A DNA stretch of 64,000 nucleotides, taken from Entrophospora sp. SA101. Lineage: Eukaryota; Glomeromycota; Glomeromycetes; Entrophosporales; Entrophosporaceae. The position numbers and the translations under genes were made by a program. Location of the stretch: assembly GCA_958430865.1 (NCBI GenBank), contig CAUDNR010000113.1, forward strand, positions 160,476 to 224,475, given 5' to 3'. Of this stretch, positions 22,690 to 34,205 are shown in pieces (the stretch's first letter is position 1; the number at the start of each line of letters is the position of its first letter). The notes below the pieces were generated by a model. That model was not told the DNA's origin. It ran no database searches and worked only from the letters and a program-made list of their open reading frames with translations.

Positions 22690-24450
22690 AAAGGAACCAA
22701 ATTAGAGGCTCGACTACTAAAATTCTCCACAACACTTTTGAATGGATCCATTATCCCACATGGAAAAGAAGCTCGGATTAAAATCATCAAAGGTCTATTT
22801 TCCAACTCTGCCAAATTTTCTCACCTAAATGTGGCTTTTTTTCAAAATTGGTTCCTTAAATTTCATTTCTGCATGATCTTGGTATATTATCATTACTTGG
22901 ACAAATTGGACGATGTACCTGTTGATCAGATATGTGATTTTAAAAGCCCACAGAAAAAACAACTATATATAACTTATTTTGTTTGATACATGTCAAAGCT
23001 GCGTAATAATAATGCAAAATGTGACATTTATACATTTTTCTCCCTCTACCGAATAAGTTGACCCACTATTTTTTTGGATAACGATTAAAATAAATAAGTT
23101 AGGATATAGATTATAATGAAATTTGAAACAATTGCAGAAATTTCAACAAATAAAAAATAACATTCGAATGAAGGATCAATGTATTCATTTGATTTAATTC
23201 TTCCAATTAAAAAATATATTTTACCTATGTTGATAATTAGGTTTCATCCAGTAACAAAAGTCAGAATCACTTGATTTTGTTTTTTTTTCAACCAATCCAT
23301 CGTCACCTAATTTAATCCCCATCATACAGCATACACATTAGTTTTGTATCATTAATAAAAAGTTTTATAATCGTGCTTCTATTTTATAACAATGCTATAT
23401 ATATATTTGTTAAATAATTGTTTCATCATAGACAACATAAACTGCATCCCGTTTTTTAAAAATTAATGTTGTTAGTAGTAATTATGATTAAATTTCAACA
23501 TTATTATGATGCACTTGTTTCCTAACCTTTATATCTTTGAGAATTTGAATTAAATTAATAACTATCATTAATTGATTTTGATTGGTAATAAAAATAGAAG
23601 AAGAGAAAGGAATAGTAGTAGTATAAGTAGTGATGGTGGTGGTGAGAGTAGTATATAGTAAAATTGTTAGATAGTGAATTATTTATATCGGATGAAAGTT
23701 TTGATGATAAAGAATAAAAAACTTATTATTACCAACTTTTAATATTATATTTTTTTCCATTTTCTTAATTTATTAATTCGACATGCTTGACAAGTATCTT
23801 CATTATTTTCCTTTACTTATAAATATTATTATATTATTGGTTTTTTTTTCAAATGAGATTCTTATTACTACTATATTAATGATAGCAGGAGAATACAATA
23901 TCATTATGTGCGTTATAGATTCGTGTGTATGATCGCAGGATGTTGATCGTAAATAAATAAGAAAATTGATATATTCACAAAACCTGGAAGCTTCATAGAT
24001 CGTGCATCTTGTTTTTTAACAATCACTTCAACACAAATCTGTCTATCGTACAACTCTACTTTTTCTATCAAATAATTCGAATAATTGTTAAAACATTCAT
24101 CAAGTATGGTTTTGAAATTTGTTTTATGTCTGTATTATTGGTGTTGGTCGCGAAAACTATTTTGAAGAGGCAAAGTCAAAAGGTTACGTGTCAAAACTAA
24201 ATCAAAAGTCAAAAGTCAAAAAGAAAAAACCAGTTTCGACTTATGGCCAAACCTTTTTTGACTTTCGCATAGTTGCAAAACTCTATATTTTGGAAAACGA
24301 CATTAGTTTGTATGATAATAAAGAAAATAAAAAAAATATTATTTTAATAAATAGGACTTATCCAATGAAATATTGTTAAATGAGTGTGTTAGTGTCCCAT
24401 AATTATAAAAAAAATTTTTTTCATTAAATATATAATTCAAATTTTCGCAT
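22690..24450. other. intergenic, no gene supported
   Basis: Several 60-90 codon frames exist (22738-22986 and 24009-24379, plus strand) and parts look faintly protein-like, but none shows a family signature or joins into a longer gene. Simple repeats (agtagta, gtggtggtg) lie at 23610-23650. Confidence 0.4.
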
Positions 24451-24459
24451 TAGTGATAG

Positions 24460-24780
24460 GCAGCTGATTATTCGATATTAGTTGATCACTGGTATCAATC
24501 TTCAGTTACAGGGTTTCTCGTATATGGTTTAGCATTAAGCCTCCCTGATCAGGATTCAGGCGTTAGACTATGTATGGGGGATCTTGGGGTTGACGTTGGA
24601 GCTGTAAGATCCAGTTATTCGCCTTGCAGACTGAAGGTATAAGTAAAGACATGGTAGGCTTCTGACTGACCATTCCTCACGGTTTGCGAGGTCGGCTGCG
24701 TAACAGATTTCCATGTTGAGAGGGTATTCTTATCGGTAGGATATCTGATCAGAGGAGCCGTTGCGTGGTAACGTTAAAAC
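24460..24780. other. GC-richer island of unknown origin
   Basis: About 300 bp with visibly higher G+C than anything around it (for example ggcgttagactatgtatggg and cgaggtcggctgcgtaacag). There is no long frame. 'ctgatcag' words occur near both ends. It could be a SINE, an LTR piece, a structured RNA or foreign DNA; I cannot decide. No tRNA A/B box pair or rRNA signature was found. Confidence 0.35.
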
Positions 24781-24999
24781 TTTTATTATTTTTAATAAAA
24801 TTAACTGTGGTAAAATTTTTTTTCCAAAAATACCCAAAAACAAAATATTCATTAAAAACAAATAATATATACATTAAAAATAAAATATATATTAAAATAA
24901 AAATATATTAAAAATAAAATAAAAAGAATTTCAGTTATGAAAAATGAAATTAGAATCTCACTATACATTAAAATAATGAACTATGATTTCCCTACAATA

Positions 25000-25150
25000 T
25001 TGTATGAGAGTGCACAATGATAACGTTGATGATAACGTGTTGATGATACACGTTGACAATAACGTTGATGGTAATGTGTAGATGATACACGTTGATGATA
25101 ACGTTGATGATAACGTGTTGATGATATGTGTTGGCGATAACGTTGATGCA
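25000..25150. repeat. minisatellite built on GATAACGTTGAT
   Basis: Tandem, slightly varying units of the type gataacgttgat/gatgatacacgttgat. The long minus-strand frame with repeated 'SSTRYHQRYHQ' residues is a by-product. Confidence 0.8.
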
Positions 25151-25669
25151 ATATATATATATATATAAAGGATTTAATTAAATTATTACAGAGCTCAAAA
25201 AGATAATAATTGTTCATAAATTTCAATGGAAAAAATGGTATTTATTTTCAATAATATTATAAGCGTATGCATCATTGACTCTATTGAACAATATCAATCC
25301 TATTAATGTTTTCAAAATCTTTTTGAAATTTATTAATCATAAAAATACAAAAGCTTTATTGATTTCAAAATTTCTAGAAGATAACACTAACAAAAATTCT
25401 AATTTTCAGATTTAAAAATGGTTGTTTGAAATTAATCTACAACATAAGGGTAAAAATAACTTTACTCAAGAACATCTTAAAATCTAGAATTTTGACTAGG
25501 TAAATGTCTCATATAGAAACACCTCCAAGTAGTTATAAGCGGCTTCGTAGGGAACACCACAACCGCTGTGTCGAGTTTACTTCAGCTTACACCTCCAACC
25601 ATTGGTTCATTACACATTGATCAATGTTACCAGAATTAAACACTGATGTTGATAATGATTACAAATAAT

Positions 25670-25805
25670 GATGATGGTAATGATGATGACGAAAAACGCT
25701 ACGTTTTATTTGATGATGATTATGATGACAGTGATGATGGTATGAGTATTTTATTTGATGATGATGATGATGATGATGACAGTGATGGTGGTATGAGTTA
25801 ATGAT
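25670..25805. repeat. (GAT)n-rich simple repeat
   Basis: gatgatgat tracts interspersed with 'ggtatgagta' and 'ttttatttgatgatgat' units, two to three times repeated. Confidence 0.8.
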
Positions 25806-25839
25806 ACTTTCTGTAAATCAGATTTACAGAAGTTGTATC

Positions 25840-26410
25840 TAGCAACAGAGTTATCATACTATTGCAACCAACCATCAAAATCTGTGATTCTTGTAATGTG
25901 TGTAAATGTAACTTTAATTCTGTAGATGACTGAAAATACTACAAACAAAATTAAACGTGGCTTAAATTTTTGGAATATATAATGAAAAAAAGATCCAGAA
26001 GCGATTTTTCAGAAACTTCAGAAACCATTAATTCTTCTAACCGCGGCAGATAATTTACAAGTGTATGGGGACAATTTATTCAAGGAACATGACTATATAT
26101 GAAGGTAAATGTATACATTTTCATGAAAAATTGTCATTCGCAAAACTTGGAATCTTACATTCCATTTAGCAAATGAATGCAATAAATGTGGAGAGGATAT
26201 TAAATGATATTATAATTGGATCATTGTGAATAATATGCATGTCAACTCTTCTGGTGATTCATATGAAATCCTCAATGGTTGGTGAAGTCCACGTCAAATA
26301 ATAGAAAAATTAGTAGTGATTAATTCCTACTATGGTTTCAACAACAAATTGATGTAGCTTTGACTATTGCATTAAACCCTGGTTATAATTCACCTTCTCA
26401 TGAAATGTTA
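25840..26410 (+). pseudogene. degenerate coding relic, unidentified
   Basis: Plus-strand translation gives protein-like pieces in changing frames (KIKRGLNFW, AADNLQVYGDNLFKEHDYI, CNKCGEDIK, then YEILNGW) broken by stops. It looks like a decayed gene, perhaps of a transposon or a repeated family. I recognise no domain. Confidence 0.35.
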
Positions 26411-26595
26411 TAGGTAGCCCCATGAAAAACAAAATACGGAATTAACATGTTAGTGTGTTAATATTAATATTAATATTAAATACGATCTTAAAAATATATA
26501 TACGGAATTAACGTATTTCTTATACGGTTTTGAAAAATTGCCCTTTTCAAATATCAAATTTAATGTGAAGTACGGATATTAGTACGGAATCAGTA

Positions 26596-27330
26596 TGGTG
26601 TGCCGCATCTAAAGACATCGAATGCTGCGCCATTTACCGAAAATTTTAATGGTGATCTTTTCTGATCAAGAAATCGTTCAGATATGTTGCTTCGTATCTA
26701 ATGACATCAAATTCTGCGCTTATTGCCGAAAATTTTTAATGCTGATCAAGAAATCATTATGAATTAAATTATATAGAAAATTTTTGGGAAGTAACTAAAG
26801 AATACACTAGAAAAAATTGTAATTATTTATTTAAAGAATTAGAGAGAACTGTTCCTCTGGCATTGAACTCGGTTTCACTTTGTAACATTAAAAAGTTTGC
26901 TAGAAGATGTTATAGATTTATGAATGCTTATAGATTAGGACTTTCACGAAAAGCTTTAATCTTTGCAGCAAAAAACTCATAGAAAATTGCCAGAATTTAT
27001 GTTAATGGATGCAGATATATTATCGTTGAATGTTGAATGATTGTTATATGAATCACGTGATAAAAGTTGATCTATATTAGTTTTCTGATTGGTCAAATTA
27101 GTTTGATGGGCGTGTCGAATTTTTTTAATTAGTAATAAAATTACTTAATTTTAAACCCCCATAACTTTTTATTTTACTAATTAAATTTAAAAGTTCTCTC
27201 TATTGTATTGTTGCTTATGTTCCAGAGATTACAAAAATAGAGATATTTTTATGGACCAACAAATATTTACAAAGTTATCAGGGTTTAAATATTTGCAATT
27301 TGTTTTGATGTCTTTAGATGCGGCGCACCA
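26596..27330. mobile_element. nested DNA transposon with TA target duplication
   Basis: Ends TGGTGTGCCGCATCTAAAGA and its near-exact complement TCTTTAGATGCGGCGCACCA (one mismatch). The borders are cagTA|TGGTG and CACCA|TAcag, giving a TA target-site duplication. The interior holds a plus-strand transposase C-terminal fragment (26755-26982). It interrupts the outer 'tacggaat' element. Confidence 0.75.
26755..26982 (+). pseudogene. transposase C-terminal fragment (Tc1/mariner-type, FWE...ARR class)
   Basis: The frame reads LNYIENFWEVTKEYTRKNC, then LERTVPLALNSVSLCNIKKF, ARRCYRFMNAYRLGLSRKA to a TAG, followed in another frame by HRKLPEF. An 'IE.FW...K.Y.R..C.Y' start with 'P.AL.SV....I..FAR...R.M.AYR.GL' is the conserved C-terminal tail of a DDE transposase common in glomeromycete genomes, as I recall it. 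The catalytic part is missing. Confidence 0.6.
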
Positions 27331-28130
27331 TACAGAATTTGTAACATACTGAAAAGGTACGTTTTAATTCCGCGTATAAAGTACGGAATAGGTTATGGGA
27401 TTTGTTTGATTTCGCATATAAGGTACGGAATTTGTAACTGAAAAGGTACGTTTTTGATTTGTAGGTACGGCGGAACTTGTAACATACTAATACTGAAAGA
27501 TGACATATAAAGAATATATTTATTTTATTCATTATTATCATAAAACATATAGTATTATTAAATAATTTTTACACGATATTATTATTTGCTGTATTTTGGA
27601 TTCTTAGAATTTTATATCTTATATTTAATATTTATTAAAACATTTTTACATAATAATAACGTTGTTTTTTATTACATACTATCCCGTTATACCCTTAGAT
27701 GATCCAATACATCAAGCTTCAATTAAAGGGTTGGCAGATAAATATAAGGCGAAGACTACAAATTCATATTTGATTGTCAATTGCTTCACAAGTTCATACT
27801 GCTTGTATTTTTATAGAATTTTTGTTAATAAAATTTTTATTTTAAGCAATTAATGATTTTTGGTATTAGTATGGTTTCAGCGATAGTAACTAAAACATGT
27901 TTTACCATTATAATTAATAATTTTCAATGCCGTATTAGTATGAATTCAGTACTTTGAAATACGGAAAAAACGTAGATTCCGTACCGTTTCAGTACTTTAA
28001 GATATATACTAATATGGAAATGTGTCCAAAACCGTGCCAATTTATACGTATTATTATGGATATTATTTGGAATTCCGTATTTTCGTACTGTTTATAACGC
28101 ATGTATTCAGTACCTTTTTTACATGGTTTT

Positions 28131-29658
28131 TTTAATAGGGCATTTAGCATTAATAACCATTCCCAAAATAATCATTCTATTCTATTTTATTTTAACAAAA
28201 AGTCATGCTAGCTTTAATACTTCAAGAAGGATAGATATGCTTGAAATTTTCTTCAGTGAAAAGGGGATTAATGAATAGTTAACCAATAATTGATCTTTTA
28301 ATAATATAATATTCTAACATTTTGATAATAATAATAACACCTTTACATAAAAAATAGTCTTTGACCGGGCAGCATTAGTGGCTGATAGCTATAATAGCCG
28401 GAAAAAGGCAATTAATTAAGAAACTCGGATCGCACACTCACATTTTGGTAACGACGACAGAACTATAATTTGCAAACTTATCGACACATCCCTCGCTAAA
28501 GAGATTATATTCATGAACCTATATATTATTGGAATTAAGTATTTCGGCTGGGAGAGCTAGAGTTAAGAAACATACGATTTTAAAGTGGAAGAAACTGGAC
28601 ACATAGTAGGAAGAACATCACCTGTAAAAAAAAGACAAGGATGGAGGGAAAATTAACACTGTCACTACCAAAAGACGCCATATGTTATTATCATATATTA
28701 TAACAGTTACTCTAAACACATCAAATATGATGTGTATTGTGAGATCGTGTCCAGATATCAGTAATTTATTTATAATAACAATAATACAAATTCAATAATC
28801 CTAGAATGTAATCGCACTCTAACTGCATCTAGACCTTCAATTTGTGTTACAGCCAAAAAGTAAACCGATAAACTGAAAGAATGAGAAATGTTCTTTTATT
28901 TTATCGGTTCACTTTCTGTATTAACATAAATTTTAAAAAAGTTATTAGAGTTCAAAGTTGACTTTTGCCATCCAGGGAGACAAATTAAATAGTAGCATTT
29001 TTTCTAAAATTACCAAATAAATTTTAGATGCAAAACCAAGTATAGATTATTGTTTAAACTTCTGTCATCCAACAATCACCAATCAATACCAATAAAATTT
29101 TATTATAGGCAAATATTTGATGTAGCAATTTATTACTAACAAAGAGATATATTTTTTTTAATATTACAACTTTATAAGAAATTGTAAAAGAAACATTTAT
29201 TTTTATCAATTAGAAAATTGACACCTTCATTTCAAATATTTACAATACTTCATTTAATAGATATGTATATAATAATAATCAATTATTCCAGTACAATGGT
29301 TTATTTATTTATATAATATAATATAGGATAGAGATACATACATATTGTATATATTGTATTACTATTATATTATTTCCTATAAAACGTTTATGAAATTGGT
29401 TTAACTGTTAAACAAATGGAAGTGGCACATTAAAAGCAGTGACGATAGCATTAGCATTAAAAGCAGCAATAGAAGTGGCAGTAGCATTAGCGGCAAAATT
29501 ATATATAGAACGGGAAACAGGGAATAATTAGATTGTATTGTTGTTTATGTTTTCATTATAAAACAAATAAGCGTAAAAGATTCAAGCATTCTCAATCTTG
29601 TGAATGAGTTTCATCGAAAATTTTGCATGTTGTTTTTACGATAATTTTAGAAAAATCC
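28131..29658. other. intergenic, nothing recognised
   Basis: AT-rich. A short run of 'agcattagcattaaaagcagcaatag' words lies near 29440-29500. No exon chain seen. Confidence 0.45.
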
Positions 29659-29935
29659 AATATAACCAGGTAATTCGGACATTTTCCGAACAGGCAAAAC
29701 CTTTATTATTATCCATTTGTCATCATGTATAAAGGTTTTGCCTGTAGAGGGATATATTATAATTATCCTACCCATGAGTTTGTCGATCATAGAGTGAGTT
29801 ATCCGGACAAAATCCCGGAGATCAACATCAGAAATATCCACGCCACACACCCTGAAAGGCAGAAGCTTTACCCATTGTTATTCCATGGATAAAGGATTTG
29901 CATTTCGGAAAATGTCCGAATTAGGTGAATATAAC
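29659..29935. mobile_element. MITE with ~50-bp imperfect inverted termini
   Basis: Both ends carry TTCGGACATTTTCCGAA followed by an 'aaacctttat...atccatt' arm in inverted orientation (29673-29715 and 29880-29930). It is 277 bp. The minus-strand frames over it are probably shadows. Confidence 0.6.
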
Positions 29936-30314
29936 TAATTTCCATTTTCGCCAATATTTTTTCCGTAAATTCCACAAGTATGCGTAGAGGAGGAGGAGAT
30001 ACGTGTGGAATCATCATCAAACAAAATCTGGGCCCCTCAAAAAGTAAACGGAGCCCGTAATATGTTATAGAAGGAAACACAAGCTGTTTATCTAGCTAGT
30101 AGGTTAATGTTTGTTTAATTTAAAGTTTAATTTGTGTAATGAAAATAATGAAAATCGCGATACAAAATTACTTTTTTAAAATGGTTAATCATATGATTGA
30201 TGCATATCACGTTAATAAAATATTAATTTCTTTTCTTTATACACTCTTTTAATTATTTCTTTCCGTTATTTATTCATTCAATTAACAATAACAAATGTTA
30301 ATAATAATAAAATA
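29936..30314. other. upstream flank of the BTB gene
   Basis: AT-rich leader region. No promoter element can be named with confidence. Confidence 0.4.
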
Positions 30315-30959
30315 ATGAAAACTCCAAAAAGATTATTCGATAGACTATCATCTGATTTATTACAAGTTCTTGAATCAACACAAAATTGTGATGTTCTAAT
30401 GAAAGTAGGCGGTGGTGGCAATCTTTGCACTGAAAATTCCAATGGAAATGATGGCAATGATTTATTAGAGGAAGAGTTCATGGTACACTCATTATTATTG
30501 TCTGCTAGATCTCCTTATTTTCGTGCAGCTTTGTCAAAAGATTGGCAAAAATTAGATGGTGAAAGGAACAATCTAATTGTATTAAATAAACCAAATATAT
30601 CTCCAAGAGTCTTTAAACTAGTTTTAAAGTAATTAATATTTCTTTTGCGAAAAAAAAATTTTCTTTATTTTTATTTTTGTTCTTTTCAATTCTTAAATTA
30701 ATTTCCAATTCTCAAATTATTTTCTCACAACTTAATAATTTATTTTATAGGTACATTTATACAGGAATACTTGATTTTAATGGCCAAGAGATAATTGATA
30801 TTTTGGATTTACTGGTTGCAGCAGATGAATTGATATTGGATGAGTTAATTGAACATGTACAAGATTATTTGATCCAAAATCAAGCNNNNNNNNNNTCCAA
30901 ATATTCAGAGAACGAGCATCAAGAGATAAAATAAAGGATCACGTAAAACTACTTACCAG
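30315..30959 (+). CDS. BTB/POZ-domain protein, interrupted by an assembly gap and 3' incomplete
   Basis: Exon 1 (30315-30628) and exon 2 (from 30751) join in phase across a GT..AG intron. They encode a BTB fold: SDLLQVLESTQNCDVLMKVG, a Gly/Asn-rich insert, then FMVHSLLLSARSPYFRAALS, ISPRVFKLVLKYIYTGIL and VAADELILDELIEHVQDYL. A run of ten N at 30886-30895 breaks exon 2. After the gap the frame resumes as RERASRDKIKDHVKLLTR and meets a plausible donor at 30960. No further exon of the expected C-terminal half was found downstream; the next kilobases are transposon. BTB proteins are often substrate adaptors of Cul3 ligases, and glomeromycetes have large BTB families; the partner domain here is unknown. 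Either the gap hides the rest or the gene is truncated. Confidence 0.75.
30886..30895. other. assembly gap (10 N)
   Basis: Ten consecutive N inside the BTB gene. The true size of the missing sequence is unknown. Confidence 0.99.
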
Positions 30960-31111
30960 GTATTTTTAACAATTGAATCTTTATATAATTACTTCATTAG
31001 TGTAAAACATTATAACCAATGCTGGATGTTACCTCATTTATAATAATCCAGGCCCCCATATTACTATTACTACGCTATGCGGCCAAATTTTCAAATATAT
31101 AGATATTAATA

Positions 31112-31480
31112 TGGTTGGCTCGGTCTAAAGACTTTCTATTGTTGTGTCATGTGGCCAAATTTCAAAAAAAATTGCAATTTTGTTAATTCATTAAAATTTT
31201 TTCAAAAAATAGGACTTCACGTGATTTTAGTTTTAAAATTATTCTTACTGCCAAATTTTAAATATGATAATCGTGGGATAGTTGAATTTAGTCTAAACTT
31301 GGTAATGATCTAGCGGCCAAATTCCTCGTGAACATATATAGTAAAATACATACATTAAACTTAAAGCCCTATCCTATCAACCAATAACGCTATTTTTTTA
31401 AAAAAGTAGGACAGAAAGTGGCTTTTATACTTTTAAAATTTATGCAAAATTTAGGAGGTTTTTAGACAGAGCCAATTATA
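31112..31480. mobile_element. MITE, family 'TTGGCTCGGTCTAAAGA', copy A
   Basis: The left end ATGGTTGGCTCGGTCTAAAG and right end (complement TATAATTGGCTCTGTCTAAA) are inverted repeats with a few mismatches. It shares interior words (tggccaaattt, ctatcaaccaataacgc, aggacagaaagtgg) with copy B at 35847-36297. Non-coding. Confidence 0.7.
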
Positions 31481-32094
31481 GCACTTTCCAAAAATAATCC
31501 AGTGATTTACCAGCTAATCAGAATATTTGTAAAAAAAGTATATTTTAACTTTGAACCCCTATAACTCCACAAAATTTTTCCGACTCTTCCAGTTTGAAAG
31601 TCGCGTGTCTTTAAAAGATTATAATTTTAGTGGTACCTTTAAATGTCCTGCACCATATTAATTAATAATAATATTTTCTATTTTTAAGTACACATTCCGT
31701 GATTTCTGCAGCATTCCACATTCACACATTAATATTTTCATCAGGAATTGGCGTTATTGTCTTATCTAAATATCTGGGGCTTTTCAATAGAAACGGATTA
31801 TGTTGCGAAGATGATGTAAGAGGTTTACTGTTTTTGAAACTTTAAAGAAAAAATATTTCAATTAAGCTTGTCCCCCATAATCAAATATCAAATGTTGCAA
31901 TGTTGCAACAAAACCGTAATGTTACAACCTTTACATATTATGCATAGTGTTGCAACATAGACATGATGCAGTTAGACCGCTTTTAAAAACATTATTATTA
32001 TTCTTATAAACATAAACAAAAAATTTGAGTTCGTTTATCTATTCATCATCTAATTGCGGTAAATAAAGCATGTGGATCTCCATTTTCGTCTATA
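31481..32094. other. intergenic and left part of a decayed hAT element
   Basis: AT-rich. From about 31890 come 'gttgcaac' and 'accgtaatgtt' words that recur at 32610-32710 and probably mark the subterminal parts of the hAT relic. Confidence 0.35.
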
Positions 32095-32525
32095 TTGCTT
32101 TTCTTGAAGGGATTGATATTCAAGATTTAATGCTTTTAAAAATCAATGAAGAACGGGTTTTCTACAAGGGGGAAAGGTAATCCACACATAATAAACATCA
32201 TAACTAAAGCTTTATCGATTGTTTTGTGCGTGATTCTTCTAAATCAACTGAACAAAAATAACCATCAATATGATATTCTCCAGAATGTCCAGGAGTTTTT
32301 GCTTGTTTAGAAAATGTTGACTTTGTAAAATCAATTCATTTTTGATAGTTCAGATGCTTTTTAACATTGGAAAACATGAGAATGTAAAATATATGGTCGG
32401 GCATCTTTAAAAAATGACAAACATGGCTTACATGTAACTTGGTAATGTCCATTACCAAGATGGTTTACCACGTGTAAAATATTCCTATATTTTGGACCAA
32501 ATTTATTTTTGTTATCAGTCATCAT
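32095..32525 (-). pseudogene. hAT transposase N-terminal relic with BED-type zinc finger
   Basis: Minus-strand ATG at 32525 leads into GHYQVTCKPCLSFFKDARPY followed by LHSHVFQC, a C-x2-C...H-x4-C arrangement like BED fingers of hAT transposases. After stops and frameshifts it continues with KTIDKALVMMFIMCGLPFPL and VENPFFIDF, the conserved segment that follows the BED finger. It is broken in several places. Flanking 'gttgcaac' repeats suggest element limits near 31890 and 32715. Confidence 0.65.
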
Positions 32526-32715
32526 CTTTAATTATTATATTCGTGGGAAAAAGAAATGATATAATTAGAAAAGTAAGGATCATACTTTTTTTATTTGTAT
32601 AATAAATATTACATCATTACGGTTAGTTGCAACACCAACCCTCAAATGTTGTATTGTTGCAACACGAGTTGCAACACCGTAATACCGTAATTTTACATTA
32701 CGGGTGCCAACTCTA

Positions 32716-33560
32716 ATTTCAATGCTTTACTATACAAACTGAGTATGGTTTCTAAGCCAAAAATGTTCCATCTATATATCAATTTCATCTAAACGTTTAC
32801 TAATGTTTGAGTTGTTGCGTTTTCGTGTTCTAGTATTGCATCAAAAAGTAATCCTTGCTGTAACGAGTTAAATTCATATTAAGATTTTGAGCATCTTGAA
32901 CTTTTGATGGATTTCATTTAAAGAAATAATTCCAAGCAATGCTCCTTCTTTTACTTTCTCCTCGTAAATTATTTATTTATTAGTATGAGTTTGAGGACTA
33001 ACGATATTTAAAGATGGTGTTGTTTCTAGACTTGGAGTAGGCTACAAATATAACAATCATGTTTGTTGTAATAGCATAATTTTTTGCAAGTGAAATAAGT
33101 GAGTTATAAATAAAAGGGGAATTTTTCAATTAATCAATCAGTCAAAAATAGATTTTTTGAGCCAACAGGATTTATTCAGCTATTAATTGGTTTTCCTGCA
33201 AAAATAATTCAGAAATCTGTCCTATTAAAGCTGTGTTGACTTCAAAGATGCCATTTATTGGTGTTAATGGAATTGATGCAATACAAAGGTGTCCAGAGTT
33301 GCATTGTCATATTTTCATGATCTTCCTGTTTAATAATATTCTCAAACCAAAAAGTTAATACAAAGACAAATTATCAAACGCTTGTGTTAACATTTACAAA
33401 ATGAGGCTGACTGCCATCTGACATTTCAATGAATATAAATTGAATTATTCATTTGAATTATTTATTCATTTTATTCAAATTATCAAATTATTCGAATAAA
33501 CTTTCAATGTAATTCGAATACTCATAATAATGAGGAACAAATAATTCGAATAGTCAAGGT
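32716..33560. other. intergenic, AT-rich, with ATTCGAAT-type repeats
   Basis: Between 33425 and 33560 are many 'attcgaat' and 'aattattcat' words. No gene is supported. Confidence 0.4.
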
Positions 33561-34205
33561 TGCATGTGGCAGTCTTAGGCTTTGAGTATTGTGCACTGTA
33601 AGAGCAAATGCATTCTGCAACGGAAATTGACACCTTGATGCCGGTATGTCATTGATATCAAAATTTGCAACGCTTTTTTGAACGTTGATTTTCATCACAT
33701 TGTTAGTTTTGGGAACGTAACTTCCACATTGTCATCATCAACGACTTTAGTTATCACTCCTGTTGTCCCATTGCAGATGTTGTGCTCGAACAGTTTATTG
33801 TTCAAAGAACATGACCCTCGCTCCATCCTGAATTGTAATGGATTTTCGGAGGTTCGTGTGATCATTGAAAGGCAAAGTTGCTAGACCACCATCAATCCTT
33901 TCACGATTTAAAGCGTCGACTACGGGGAAACAATAGGATCGGAGCACCGGTCATCAAAAGATAAGTGCTGGCAAACGAAGGCGTTTATTTGGTCTGATAT
34001 TTCACGGGTACCAACAACGTGGGTGGTGCTTATCATCATCGGTGTTCATTCTGAACGCTTTGTAGTTGACCTCCACATATGTTTGTTCTTCTACATGGCA
34101 CACAGCCTCCACAGTTACCGTATGTGTCCCACTGGCTGACTTGATGAACATGGTTGATGACAAGATAGACGACATAATAGGTTTTTTAAGTGGATTTAAT
34201 AACAA
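33561..34205 (-). pseudogene. PIF1-like helicase C-terminal relic
   Basis: Minus-strand translation in shifting frames reads VVGTREISDQINAFVCQHLS, DGARVMFFEQ (shifted), KLFEHNICNGTTGVITKVV, then SRCQFPLQNAFALTVHNTQS. This corresponds to the C-terminal part of PIF1/RecD-like helicases, where 'N.LFV.NG..G.I..I' and 'P...A.A.TVHK.QG.T' precede the end; here the motif Lys-x-Gln-Gly is NTQS. Several stops and frameshifts are present, the N-terminal Walker motifs are missing, and the sequence stops abruptly at an AT-rich repeat. It is a dead fragment, perhaps from a Helitron-type or multicopy PIF1 family. Confidence 0.7.

Larger units (their letters stand above)
26418..28130. mobile_element. putative outer DNA element rich in 'tacggaat' words
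   Basis: The left edge (CCATGAAAAACAAAATACGG) and right edge (complement begins CCATGTAAAAAAGGTACTG) are imperfect inverted repeats. Both flanking ~200-400 bp carry many 'tacggaat' and 'agtacgg' words absent elsewhere. A second element is nested inside (26596-27330). Terminal assignment is approximate. Confidence 0.45.

Noticed and set aside
22738..22986. 82-codon plus frame starting MNGSIIPHGKEARIKIIKGL
   Set aside because: Looks faintly protein-like but has no recognisable domain, no splice partners, and abuts a transposon end; left as intergenic.
24981..25226. 81-codon minus frame with repeated RYHQR units
   Set aside because: Translation of the GATAACGTTGAT minisatellite; no independent coding evidence.
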